Shown here: positions 1 to 12,056 of the stretch, one piece after another | How positions within the stretch are numbered: position 1 is the stretch's first letter | How the letters are laid out: each line of letters begins with the position of its first letter | Made by a program: the position numbers and the translations under genes | Assembly (NCBI RefSeq): GCF_001625215.2 | Contig: NC_030385.2 | Coordinates: 30,157,598 to 30,221,597 of the forward strand | Length of the DNA: 64,000 bases | Source of the DNA: Daucus carota subsp. sativus | Taxonomy: Eukaryota > Streptophyta > Magnoliopsida > Apiales > Apiaceae | Direction: 5' to 3' | The notes under the pieces: generated by a model | Database searches by the model: none | Told to the model about the DNA's origin: nothing | Seen by the model: only the letters and a program-made list of their open reading frames with translations

Positions 1-3000
1 TTTTTAACAGCACTCCCAAACAGACCCTAAATTGATGCCGTTGTACCTCAGTTTAGGAATAATAATCCAATTCATCCAAATTTGATTCTAACAATTTTTT
101 TTGCGAGTAATGAATGATGAAATGCTGGTGGTGATCATTAGGGGTCGGCAATTCAGGATTTCGGACTGGGGTTGGTTGACACTCGCGGGTCAATTTTATT
201 ATCAAACCCGAACTCGATTCGAAATTTTAATGGATGTGAATATTTAACCAGAATCCAACCCTCTCTATCCGTAGGTAACCTGAACCCGACCCGACTCATA
301 ATATTTATTAATAAAGATATTTTTAAAATAATAAATTAATGTCATTCTAATTCAAATAAATTATTATTTTTATTTAATTTAAATAGTATTTTATTAAATT
401 TAACTAATAGATATTAAAAAGTAATATAGATATATGTATATTTTATATAAATATGTATAATTTTAAAATAATATATTTATTTTCGGATTATTTTGGGTCA
501 GTTTCGGGTAACCCGAATTCAAAAATGGAATTCGACCCGAATCTGGAAAACTCTAACCCGAATTCATATCTTACGGGTCGAATCGAATTCGTGTCGGGTT
601 CAATATTACCATCCGTGATCATTGGTGGTTGAATACGAAGATGGGTAGATTACGGGATGTGCTGTGGTGGGTTGCAATCCGAGTTAATTCTATGTTTGAC
701 AAAAAAAATTCTATTATTTGATATGAGCTTGATCCATTAATGATCTTAGTTCTATCCATTAACATGATTTACTATTTATTAGCCGGTGTAATATATTAAT
801 TTGATAATATCAATTGAACCGATTAGGTACACACTTACAATTATTCTAATTATTTACGGATCGAATTTGGTTGGAACATTGGATCTGACATGTATCCATA
901 TTCAAATTCATTTAAATTTTTTATATTTAGATCGCTCCAGATCATAGGCTGGAATTTTTATAAGTCAATTTATATTTGGAAGCGCGGGCCACATCCCAAG
1001 TTCCTAAACTCATGAATATCGATCATGAGATTATAAAAAATGCTGACCAACACATAGGGGCGGATTTAGAATTCAAACTCCTATATTTTTGTAAAATTTA
1101 GAATGATGAAAAATTATAAAAAAAATAAAAAAGGAAGGACACGTATTCCCATACTTCTTTTGGATCCGTCCCTGTATTAACAGGGACTTCTCAATCTGCA
1201 CCGGGGTCTTGACGAAAGACTAGTAATCACTGTAATTATCCTAGACTTTGTTGTTATTGATGGAGCCGCTAGAGAGATTGGTTTTTGCGTTTGGCGGAGC
1301 CGGAGCCGAGGATGCACATGAACTAGTAGAAGCCGTCGGCAATAAAAGATGAAAAAACAAATTTCACATTTATATTTCACCAATGTATCCTTAAAAAGTT
1401 AGCGTTTCATTGAGTTTTCTCACAGAAGTCATCGGGAGCTCCTAGTGTTGCAAGAAAAAATAAAATTAGCCATTACACTGACACGAAAAAAATTAGCCAC
1501 TAACGGGCTAAATCAAAATACTTCAGGTTAACAAATTGTAATTTAGTCTATTTTCTATGAAATGGAATGTGTTGCAAATTTATTTTTATACTTGAGCCGT
1601 CTTGTACTGTGATGTTTTGACTTATATCCTAGTTTGCATTGCATGTATCAAATGATTTTAGACCCCTTTGAGAAACCTCATAACAGAGATCTGCAGAACT
1701 GATGCTATTATTGTTCTTTAACCTGCTTATTTTACTGCTGGCTATGCTTGAGTGTACTTGGTGCGTTTCATCCCATGTTTTCACCCTTGAAGTTATGTGT
1801 TACTAATTAAAAAGCAAAGAATATGCTAAGTATATCAGCACAAGAAACCATACCGGAACATCTAGATTCCACCGCACTTTTGACTTCATCAATAACCTGA
1901 TATCCTTGTAGGCTTAGGTTAGGAGGTCATTCTCTATCTGACAAGTTATTTGAAATGCTAAGCTATAAAAATAAACATTGAACTCTTTGAAAATTGAAAT
2001 TGATCACATCCAGAAGTAAGAATTAAGAACAACGCTGAAATTAACATTTACGTCATGAGAGTAGAACTATGCACATATACAGAGATCTGAATACAGTAAA
2101 CCGGAGATGGGGATTATTTTCTTTTAAGCAAGGGATGGATATTATTGAGTAGATGCTTTTAGCTGCGAGTCGCTACTGGTACATATAAGCATGTGTTGTT
2201 ATAGAATTTTTGTTTAGTAAGTTATTGTAATGGTTCTAACTTCTAGTGTTCAATCTTAATGACTTGTAAAAGTTTTTTCAGAAGCATGTCAGTTCATTTA
2301 ATAATCACTCATTCCTCAGTGAAGAGTGAGTATAAGCATAGGGAGCTAAGCTTTGCCACTTAGATGCGGAGTTCATTCCACCTGTAAGTCTGTAACACCT
2401 CCTCAATCACCTGGATCTCTATTTAGAACATTTCTGCTGATTATACTCTTTGAAAACAGAGGAGACGAGCAGGCCATAATATGCTTCCTCCATGAGTATC
2501 AAGCAACTTTTATATTGTTTTCTTACTTGGTCACTGTGATACATTTTTTTGAAGGTTCTATGGGGATGCCCAATAAAGTTTTCTGGTTGCATTTTTGTTA
2601 ATCACATGAAGTTCCAGACTTTTGTCACTTTGTTATTTCCTTCACTTTGTACTTTTTAAATTAAAATTCATGAATTAATATAGTTAGAACATATCACTTT
2701 TTTTTTTACTAATGAAAGGTTAATATTTTGTCCACGGTGCAAAAATGTTCTCTATGGAGGTATTGAGTTTGCCATTTGTGGGTCTTCTGTACAAGAGGAG
2801 TCCCTTAGACAGCAGAAGCTGGACGCAGACCCGGCCTCTTCACCTTGATTTTTTTTTACTGGGTGAAGTTGGTAAATTGAATATAAAAGAAGAGAATCTG
2901 TTCCCTTTAACAACATAATTAACATCTATATATCACATATGCATATATAGAGCATGCCGAGTTGCCGACTGATATTAAAATGTAGGCTATTTGCTAGCAT

Positions 3001-5170
3001 CAGTGGGCTATTGATGATTTACTCATAGAGACCGGTTTCATGATTCAGAATTTCTAGTATCAGACCACACAGAAATACAGAAAGACCACGCCCATTGTAC
3101 TACTATTGCCTATTGCTATGGCGGAACTTAGAAGTAAATATCGGTTCAGTTTGACTTATTTTATTTTTCACAAATAAGTCACTTATTTCAGAAAAGCACA
3201 TCAATGTATACTTTTTTTCTGAAAATAATCCGCTTGACAAAAAGGGTGTGCCTTAACCGCAGGTTAGTATTAATTTCTCATCAGAAAACCACCACTAAAG
3301 ATTTAATGCTGCATTTTCGGATTTTAAAACCAAATCTTCTAAAAATTTTGCTGGTGGGGGTATGCTTTTTTTTTCTTTGTGACACCAGCATCAAGTCATC
3401 AACTACATCAAACTCATTGATTCTTTTATTCTTCTTTTTTTATTGCAGACTCATTGATTCTCTTTTATGATGAATTAGACAACACTTCACAATTATAGAA
3501 AGCATTACCAGTGCATTCATCGTGTCTTCATTCTCTGAGGCAAATTTTTCTGCTTTTCCGTGTTCTCTGGTCCATTATATAAGACTTGATGCAACGAATC
3601 TTCGGAACAGTTTGGTCATAAGGCCAAACGCAGTTCTAAATGTTAGGGGAGTAACGGAGAAAACATGCCAGTTGGCTGTACTCTGATATAAAGCGTATGA
3701 AAAGAAAAACTATTGACCTTTAAGTATCATCAACAAAACGTAGAAAATTTTTATGTGGGTTGGGCCAATATCAACTCAATGGCACATTATTTGCGGCAGA
3801 TTTGAGAAATTGCTTAATATCCAAATCATAATCTAAGGTCATAATTAAACAGATGGCAGTATTATAGCACTAGATTTTCACACTGTTTGTGAGATAGTCA
3901 TAGATATTCTTGTCCTTCTATAGATGATGATCTACCAAACAAATTGATTGATTGATATTTGGTCTCATTACACCTTAAATTTCAGTCTCTATTAAAAATA
4001 ATCAAGGAAATTGAGTGAATATTCACACATGTTATACCTTCATTCACACACTGGCGTAATATATTGCCGGAGTAGAATTGTTTTTCCATAGTCATGGTTA
4101 GTAAAGGTGAACATGCAACACTACTCGAAGACTTTCAAGATTGTGAGATGTAAACCTTATTCACAGGAATGAGAAAGTAGTCTATTTATCAATGTAAGAG
4201 AATCACATTGTCATTCTCGTTAACCAGGTTGAAATCTCGTGATCAAAATGACACCTTAAATTAGCATTTCTCTTTTGTATTTTGTAGCTGCTACAGTACA
4301 TTTTTTGATATTACTTAGCTACTAGGGAATTTTTTGTGGGTGTATTACGTAAACTATCTTGTTAAAGAAAAAGGTAAAATTAAAGTGACTGATAGGAGAA
4401 AAGATTAAGGTAAAAAAAAAATTTACTCTCTCTTTTTATTTCCTAGTTATTAGCATGTAAATGTACTACTGGCATGCTACAGACTTTTGAGCTGTGATGA
4501 TTTCTCACCAAAATTAATGTCCCAAAGATTCAAAAGTTGCATCCTACTTCCACAAGATATTTTTTAGCTTATTGATAATACAGAAGCGTAATCATTAAAT
4601 TCCACACCTGTTTGTGGATATATTTCAACAACCAAGAAGACATTTGATACAAACCATGTTCATTTACATATCCCACTTCTGACCACTCCACTTAACTCCC
4701 ATCAATTTATTTGTATTCCCAATATTACCCAGTTACCTTTTTCATTTACTTTTCTCTAACAATTCTTCATCTTTCATTCAGAAAAGCAACTTTTTTGTAA
4801 TAAAAATGAACTTGATCCAAGTTGTTTGACAAAGTGACAAAAGCTCTCACACTTGGGTTGTTTCCCTTTCTTGGCCTTTTCTTGATCATGCAGAGCCAAA
4901 CAAGGTAACTTCAAGAATTATTATTCATTCTCCTGTGACATACTTTCTTCTCCCATGTTAACCTCTGGTTTTTGATAGCCTCATCAACCAATTTGTTTTT
5001 TTACTGAGAGTTGTGGTATCCTGTGAACAGTAGTTGTCTTGTACTGAAATATAATACATGTTTAGAAGTTTGAGTATTCATTTCTTGACATTGTAATGGT
5101 CCATGAGGCTGGTAGTTGTGGATGTAGTTATATACTGCCATGTTAGATGTTGCCATAATAAAGGCAGTAT
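1..5170. other. Intergenic / upstream region of the LRR kinase gene
   Basis: No convincing gene is visible. The short ORFs here have no recognisable domain and no paired splice sites. The first 625 bases hold a hAT-like element (listed separately). Around 1056-1171 there is a short remnant with inverted GGGGCGGAT / ATCCGTCCC ends but no matching target duplication. From about 1600 to 4800 the sequence is AT-rich and without recognised features. A possible 5' UTR exon of the downstream kinase ends near 4902 (sequence caaacaag followed by gtaact). Confidence 0.6.
140..614. mobile_element. hAT-like MITE, degraded
   Basis: The 9-base direct repeat gtgatcatt flanks this segment at 131-139 and 615-623. 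The ends are imperfect inverted repeats (AGGGGTCGGCAAT on the left; GGATGGTAAT read from the right end). Both subterminal regions are rich in the acccga/cgggt motif in opposite orientation, which would let the element fold back. The duplication length and end sequence fit a non-autonomous hAT element. No ORF is present. The 8- versus 9-base duplication cannot be decided because the ends are diverged. Confidence 0.6.
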
Positions 5171-5302
5171 ATGATATCTCTCTGTGTTACTTTGTGTGTG
5201 TTTATAATTTGTTTAGCAGAAAGTTGTAGTGAAGGATTAAGACAGAAAAAAAAAGGTGGTTTGGGTAGGTGGAACTGTGGAAGGGTTTTGAAGCAGGTTC
5301 CA

Positions 5303-7864
5303 ATGGGTGTCAGTTGTTTGTGTTTGATTCTGGTGGTGACATTATTTTTTAGGCAGTCTGTTTGTCAACAGCCAAATACAGATGGGTATTTTGTCTCCCA
5401 ATTCTTGAAAGATATGGGAGTAAAAACATCTCAAGTTCACAACTTTTCTAATCCAGTATGTTCATGGCAAGGTGTATTTTGCAGTAACCAAGAAAATGTT
5501 GTTAAGTTTGTGGCTTCTGGTTTGGGTCTATCAGGTTTAGTTTCTGATAATACTATTGGCAAGCTCAGAAATCTTCAATCTTTGGATCTCAGCAGAAACA
5601 AAATCACTGGCTTGCCTTCTGATTTCTGGAGTCTAGGGTCACTCAAGATACTTAATCTTTCGTATAACCAAATCTCAGGGAGCCTATCTAGCAACATTGG
5701 CAATTTCGGTGTGCTTGAAAGCATGGACCTTTCTTTCAATAATTTTTCGGGGAATGTACCTGAATCTATCAGCTCCCTTGCTAATTTGCAAGTTCTGAAA
5801 CTTCAACATAACGGGTTTGAGTTTGTCATTCCGCGGGGAATTATAAATTGCAAGTCCCTAGTTTCCATGGATTTTTCAAGAAATCAGCTGAATGGCACTC
5901 TCCCTAAAGGTTTTGCTGCTGCATTTCCTAAGCTCATTTCCTCAAACCTTGCTGGCAATGAGATCCATGGACGCAGTTCAGATTTGTCAGGAATGGTATC
6001 TGTCACATTTCTTAACATTTCAAGTAATCTTTTCCAGGGCTCCATTGTTGATGTTTTCAGGGGGCCACTAGAAGTGATTGATTTAAGCCACAATCAGTTC
6101 CAAGGTCACATATCTCAGGTAAATTTCAGTTCCAGCTTCAGTTGGTCTCAATTAGTTTATCTCGACCTGTCTGAAAATCAGCTGAGTGGAGCTTTTTCTG
6201 AAAATTTGAATAAAGCCCAAAATCTTCAGTACCTAAATATTGCATACAATAGGTTCTCCAGACAAAAATTCTTGCAAATTGACAACTTCCCTAAATTAGA
6301 GTATTTGAACTTGTCCAAGACTAATCTAGTAGGCCACATTCCTGTTGAAATTTCACTATTGAGTAATTTGAGAACTCTTGATCTTTCCAAAAATCATCTC
6401 AGTAGTCGAATTCCTCCTTTGAGTACAAAAAGACTCCAGACCTTTGATGTCTCGTATAACAACCTTACTGGAAACATCCCTTTATCTATACTAAAGAAAC
6501 TGCCTCGGATGGGGAAGTTTAACTTCTCTTACAATAATTTAACTCTTTGTGCTACTCGATTATCCACTAAAACCTTGAAATCAGCTTTCATTGGGTCGCT
6601 GAACAGCTGCCCAATTGCTGCAAACCCGAGCCTCTTCAAAAGGAAAAGTTCAACACATAGGGGGCTAAAGCTTGCACTGGTTTTAGCCTTCTCATTAATC
6701 TGTTTACTCGTGGGGTTGCTATTTTTCGCCTTTGGTTGCAGAAGAAAAACCAGGATGTGGGCTGTGAAGCAATATTCTTACAAAAAAGAACAAATTATAT
6801 CAGGCCCATTCTCGTTCCAGACTGATTCCACCACTTGGGTAGCTGATGTTAAACAGGCAACATCAGTCCCAGTAGTGATCTTTGAGAAGCCATTGTTGAA
6901 CTTTACATTTGCAGACCTCTTGTCTGCAACTTCAAACTTCGATAGAGGCACCTTGTTGGCTGAAGGGAGATTCGGGCCTGTTTATAGAGGTTTTTTACAA
7001 GGTGGAATTCACGTAGCAGTAAAAGTGTTGGTCCACGGATCTACAATGACAGATCATGAAGCTGCAAGAGAGCTTGAATATCTTGGTAGAATCAAGCACC
7101 CTAATCTTGTTCCACTGACTGGATACTGCTTAGCCGGTGAACAAAGGATTGCTATTTATGATTATATGGAGAATGGAAACTTGCAAAATTTGCTTCATGA
7201 CCTGCCACTTGGGCTTCAAACTATAGAAGATTGGAGTACAGACACATGGGAAGAAGATAATAATGGGATTCAAAATGTCGGGTCTGAAGGTTTGTTAACA
7301 ACATGGAGATTCAGATACAAGATTGCACTTGGCACTGCCAGAGCATTGGCATTTCTTCACCACGGGTGCTCTCCTCCTATAATTCACATAGATGTTAAAT
7401 CTAGCAGTGTTTATCTTGATATGAACTTAGAACCAAGATTGTCTGATTTTGGATTGGCAAAGATATTCGGGCACAGTATTGAGGATGAGATTGCTCGTGG
7501 GACACCAGGTTATGTGCCACCTGAGTTTCTTTTGCCAGAAAGTGGCTCACCTAAAGGAGCAACACCATACTCTGATGTTTATGGATTTGGGATTGTTCTC
7601 TTTGAGTTAGTTACAGGGAAAAAACCAGCTGAAGATGCTTATGAAGATAAAGAAACAACTTTGGTTAGTTGGGTGAGGGGATTAGTTAGGAAAAACGAGG
7701 GTTCAAGAGCCATTGACCCCAAAATTCGTGGAACTGGACCCAAGTCTCAGTTTGTTGAGGCCTTAAAGATCGGATATTTATGCACTGCTGATCATCCCTC
7801 TAAGCGGCCAAGCATGCAGCAAGTCGTAGGACTTCTAAAGGATATCGAACCATCTATGAACTAG
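5303..7864 (+). CDS. LRR receptor-like serine/threonine kinase (At2g24230-like)
   Basis: A plasma-membrane receptor-like kinase, presumably signalling from an extracellular LRR domain; ligand unknown. The open frame runs from 5171 (897 codons), but I prefer Met45 of that frame at 5303, giving 853 residues. It starts a clean signal peptide, and a splice-acceptor-like site (ttgtttagcag, ending 5219) suggests the earlier part is 5' UTR intron. In the 853-residue numbering: signal peptide about 1-24, roughly a dozen LRRs from about 60 to 410, a transmembrane helix about 455-478, and a kinase domain about 534-850. The kinase has a glycine-rich loop ([12 protein letters not shown]), the VAVK lysine, DFG, and a PPE in place of APE. 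The catalytic loop reads [12 protein letters not shown]: the HRD arginine is Ile696 and the metal-binding Asn is replaced by Ser. It is therefore a non-RD kinase, possibly weak. No intron interrupts the coding region. Confidence 0.92.
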   Translation: MGVSCLCLILVVTLFFRQSVCQQPNTDGYFVSQFLKDMGVKTSQVHNFSNPVCSWQGVFCSNQENVVKFVASGLGLSGLVSDNTIGKLRNLQSLDLSRNKITGLPSDFWSLGSLKILNLSYNQISGSLSSNIGNFGVLESMDLSFNNFSGNVPESISSLANLQVLKLQHNGFEFVIPRGIINCKSLVSMDFSRNQLNGTLPKGFAAAFPKLISSNLAGNEIHGRSSDLSGMVSVTFLNISSNLFQGSIVDVFRGPLEVIDLSHNQFQGHISQVNFSSSFSWSQLVYLDLSENQLSGAFSENLNKAQNLQYLNIAYNRFSRQKFLQIDNFPKLEYLNLSKTNLVGHIPVEISLLSNLRTLDLSKNHLSSRIPPLSTKRLQTFDVSYNNLTGNIPLSILKKLPRMGKFNFSYNNLTLCATRLSTKTLKSAFIGSLNSCPIAANPSLFKRKSSTHRGLKLALVLAFSLICLLVGLLFFAFGCRRKTRMWAVKQYSYKKEQIISGPFSFQTDSTTWVADVKQATSVPVVIFEKPLLNFTFADLLSATSNFDRGTLLAEGRFGPVYRGFLQGGIHVAVKVLVHGSTMTDHEAARELEYLGRIKHPNLVPLTGYCLAGEQRIAIYDYMENGNLQNLLHDLPLGLQTIEDWSTDTWEEDNNGIQNVGSEGLLTTWRFRYKIALGTARALAFLHHGCSPPIIHIDVKSSSVYLDMNLEPRLSDFGLAKIFGHSIEDEIARGTPGYVPPEFLLPESGSPKGATPYSDVYGFGIVLFELVTGKKPAEDAYEDKETTLVSWVRGLVRKNEGSRAIDPKIRGTGPKSQFVEALKIGYLCTADHPSKRPSMQQVVGLLKDIEPSMN

Positions 7865-8635
7865 TGACAGAATTCCAGTTTCATTTCCTAGCAATGTAAA
7901 TTGTTTTGTTGTTTGGTTTCACGAGTCCTTCATGCATGCTCTGCATTCAGGTGATTTTTACAGTAGTTATTTGATTTTATATATTGGAATCCGCCAACTT
8001 TGGACTAACTTCTTGTTTACATCAAGGCCAGAAGAATCTTAGTTGTCCTGTGAGTTAAAAAATATGCATTTCATATCTTGTTTCTTTTTTGTTCCTTCCT
8101 AAGTTGTCATTAATTCGCTTATTACTGTTACTAATGTAATCAACTTAGGTGCTTTCACTTGTAGTAGAGTGGACATACTGTTTCTGGATCTTTTACTCTA
8201 CAGGCCGTATCATTAAACATTGACTCCGCCTTTTATATGCACAATCTCTGCGCTTTCTTCCTACTGAACATATAAGGCAGGGTTCCCGTCAACCCTGTCC
8301 CGAAAAAAAAAAAAAATCATATTTTCTAACAGAAAATAGCAGCAGAAGCTAGAATGCTGCATTATCTTGAAAATTCTAGAGAGAAAAAACTTTGACAGCA
8401 CGAGTAAGACAGAATTGTAATTCTGCTTGTTTGTTGTACTCGAAGATTATTTAGCACTTTCTTTTCACAGAATTACAAGTGCACTGCAGTGGGGCTGTCA
8501 TGCCTTTTTATTCTTAGGATACCTATCCACTACATTATGTACTTGAGTCTTGAGTTTATAAATCAATCTTTTTGTGCAAATTTTTCTGTTGAGTTGTGAG
8601 GACAGTGACTGCACCATGACATTCCAATCCACCAA

Positions 8636-8944
8636 TGTTGTGTTTGGTTGGGGAGAATGAAATGGAATGGAATGGAATGAGTAAAAATACTTGAAACTAA
8701 TAGAGATAGGAAGAAAGTTTTGGAAAAAATTTGAGGAAGTGCAAAATTGCTATGATAAGATTTGAGAAGAAATTGAGGATGTGAGAGAATGGAGCATTCT
8801 ATCTCAAATTGAAGGTGTGATATTTAGCACATGATGTATGGAATGGAATGGAGGAAGGAATGAAATTTGTTAAAAATTGTCCATGAGATAGTTCATTTTT
8901 CATTCCATTCCTTCCGGAATCATTCATCCCAACCAAACACAACA
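8636..8944. mobile_element. Foldback MITE with 17-bp perfect terminal inverted repeats
   Basis: The left end TGTTGTGTTTGGTTGGG (8636-8652) is exactly repeated in inverted form at 8928-8944. The interior is rich in ggaatg/cattcc motifs arranged as an inverted repeat. The immediate flanks share only CAA, so the target duplication and superfamily are unclear. A diverged, oppositely oriented relative lies at about 54410-54665. Confidence 0.65.
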
Positions 8945-9342
8945 CAAATGGTGCAGAGACTGGCAGTGATATCACGGGCTTTATAGAATGGAACATGTAG
9001 TCCATCAATGAAGTTAGTGCTACTTGTTTGTATCTGCATTAGAAATTTCATTGGTGAAGACAAGTCTCCATCACATTTTGGTTGGTTTTGGCTCATGAGT
9101 TTGGCCATTTCTTCGAATTCGCTTGTGATTTTCTAACAATTTTTCAGACTTTTATTTATTACCAATACCAAGAGTGTAGGTATGGTGGTAGAAATCCGGA
9201 ATCGGAATTGATCTAACGATTCAGAATTTATTGGAGAATATTTGGATAAATCAGGATTTTTAGTCAAATATTGATGAATTTTTAAAAAAAAAATTAATCA
9301 GACATTTTTTTACTAAATCAGGGATTTTAAAGATACTACCTA

Positions 9343-9450
9343 GATGTTAAACTCTCGTTATAAGGTTGAGACTCGTGAGAAATTCTAATGTCTTACATGT
9401 TAAAATCTCATTGTAAGATTGAAACTCATGAGAAATGTTAATGTCTTGAC
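9343..9450. repeat. Tandem duplication, about 55-bp period
   Basis: Two adjacent similar copies begin at about 9343 and 9398 (atgttaaactctcgttataa and atgttaaaatctcattgtaa), each ending near aatgtctt. No coding potential. Confidence 0.6.
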
Positions 9451-10664
9451 GGTGTCCTACAGCCTCCACTTTCGGTGTACTATGCTCCCATATAAGGAGA
9501 CTATGGGAGACTGGATTTTATTTTTATTTTTTTGTCAGGAGGAGACTGGATTTTAGTATGATAAATCATGAGAATCGAACTCGAAACTTTCCAAAATTAT
9601 ATTTAATCATAAAAGATACTGTAAGATAATATTAATTATTTTTCCAGTTCAATTATAAGGATTTTTTTCGTTTACAGGTATAATTTTTTAAAATTTACAT
9701 GTAAAGATAAAAATATAACGAAAATGTTAAGTTTTGTAATCGGAACTGATGAATTTCAAGCTTTTACAGGGCAGTAGAGTATTGCTGTCTTGTCGCTGGC
9801 TTCTGAGAAATGCCTGATGGACTCTAAAAAAAGGTCGGGGACTGACAGGTGGATGGATGAGTGGATTGTCCTTCCTTACTGGGCCACTCTTATCGGGCCG
9901 TTAATCCATTCGATATGGGCTTTTCACGTACCACAGTACATATTAGAAATGCACAATATTCTTTTCCGATTAAAAAATAATTTGTACAAATTATACACCA
10001 AACCTTTATATAATATAACACTTTTGATTGAAATCGAAACTATTCGATTGATTTATCGATTCGAGATTTATCATATCTTTTAATAAAATCAGATATAATC
10101 GATAATATCAAAATATTTCTAAGTATTAATCAAAAACATTTAGAACCCTGCCTCTAATCATAAAATTTGAATAGAATTACCAACAAAAAAATACTTTAAC
10201 GGCCATTTTTCTACAAATCTAATATACATGGACAAAATCAAAATGTGAAGAGTTGTATAATATTTTTTTATTAAATTGAAGCATGATTTTCATCGAAAAT
10301 ATTTGAAGTTAATATTTATTAAATAAAATTTGACTTATGGTTAAATCATAACTAGAATACTTTGTCACATGCACGGGTCGGCGATGCGAAAAAAAAATAA
10401 ATTCAAGTGATTTTGTGAGAAAGCGACTCGAAGGCGGTGTAAAAGCAATGCAGACGTCGTTTATAGGATCCGAAACCAATCCTTATTCCTTCAGGCTAAT
10501 AAAAAATAAATTCTAACTCTGATCGAAATCATAATTTTATTTAAAGACCTAGTACTCCTTAATTTTTAATTTGCTAAATATTTGTGATTGTATACACACA
10601 CAAATTGCACCAACACGCTTTTATTCTCACAAGTCACAGCGAGAGAGAGGAGAGAGATTTGGCA

Positions 10665-10801
10665 ATGGCAGAGGAGTTTGAGTCAAAGGCGGAGTCAGGT
10701 GCATCACTCACTTACCCACAGCAAGCTGGCACCGTTCGCAAGAATGCTTTTCTCAACATCAACAACAGGCCTTGCAAGGTCTCTCCCTCTCTCTCCTTCT
10801 C

Positions 10802-10840
<39 letters not shown>

Positions 10841-12013
10841 CCCCTCTCTCTTTGTAGTTTATGCATGGCACTGTTCCTCAATTTTTAATTCAATTGTGGT
10901 CCAGGTCCCGATTTCGTTAATTGGGGTTTTGCGTAGTATGTATCATACTTGTTTATTCATCTGCACTTTTAATTATTCATGTTTTTGTGCTTCTGCAACT
11001 GTTAATTTAATTTTACTTGGGTAAAAAAAAGTTACCCCTGTAACTCTGTAAGAGTTGGCTGCTGTGTAGATTATGAAGCTAATTGCACCTGTGGATTGTT
11101 AGAATAATTTTTAATTAGGGTTTTTCAGGATGTATGTGTTGATCTATTACATTTTGGGACTCATTAACTGTTGATATAATTTAACTAGGTTGATCGCTTG
11201 TTATAAGATTTTACGCTATAACACTTGGCTGCTCTGTAATTTTTGTTGTTGGTTGCACTTGTAGTTGTAGATTGGGGAATATTTGAGCCATGATGTGTTC
11301 TTGTTAATTAGATGTTCCTATTTTATGGGCTGGCTTACAAATTCTCTTGGCATCTTGTCTTTGGTTTTACGAGTCGATTTGTCATGTTTACGTAAGAATG
11401 TGTTGTACTTTTGGATTTTGCAAATTGTAAATGCATATACCCTAGATCCGTAAACAGCATATCTGGTCATTAATAGGTTACGTACTCAATATAGTATTTG
11501 TTACCTTGTAAACATATGTTATACTAATATAGAGAGCATCCGATACTGATCTGCGAATATAATCAATAGTTCTGGACTCAACAACTGTCAGTAGGAGTGT
11601 ACACGGTTCGGGTTGGGCGGGTTGATGGAATTTATTGATCCAACCCAATTAAGTCGGGTTTTCAAAATTTCAACCCAACCCGAACCGTATAAATTTGTAA
11701 CCCAAACCAATTTGTAGTACTTCGGTTTGGTTCGGTTTGGATTGGTTCGGTTGAGTTAATAAATATTATAAACTGTTGCTCAACTCTTTACTCCCCTATG
11801 CATACCAATATAATCACATCAGACTACTCGGTAAAACTGAAACATGTAACTTAAATATTTTATAATAAATTTTCTGAGATAGGTTAAGAAACTTCACCTT
11901 CGGAAACATTGTAGAAGATATACCATTTTGTGAACAATAATCATATACTTGTAACACTAATCACTAATTTAGACAACATGATATATTTAAAATATATTCG
12001 AAGTGCTGGGCTA

Positions 12014-12056
<43 letters not shown>

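Larger units (their letters stand above)
7865..10664. other. Intergenic between LRR kinase and eIF5A
   Basis: Contains the 3' flank of the kinase gene, a foldback MITE at 8636-8944, a duplicated motif at 9343-9450, and AT-rich sequence. The ORF at 9790-10083 has no recognisable domain and lies in low-complexity sequence. Bases from about 10560 to 10664 are probably the eIF5A 5' UTR and core promoter; a GA-rich leader directly precedes the ATG. Confidence 0.55.

Noticed and set aside
8799-9008. ORF resembling the one at 54322-54510
   Set aside because: Both translate the two copies of one MITE; similarity comes from the repeat, not from a protein family.
10584-11024. 146-codon ORF with Ser/Leu repeats
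   Set aside because: It runs from upstream of the eIF5A ATG through exon 1 into the CT tract of intron 1; the true exon ends at 10778.
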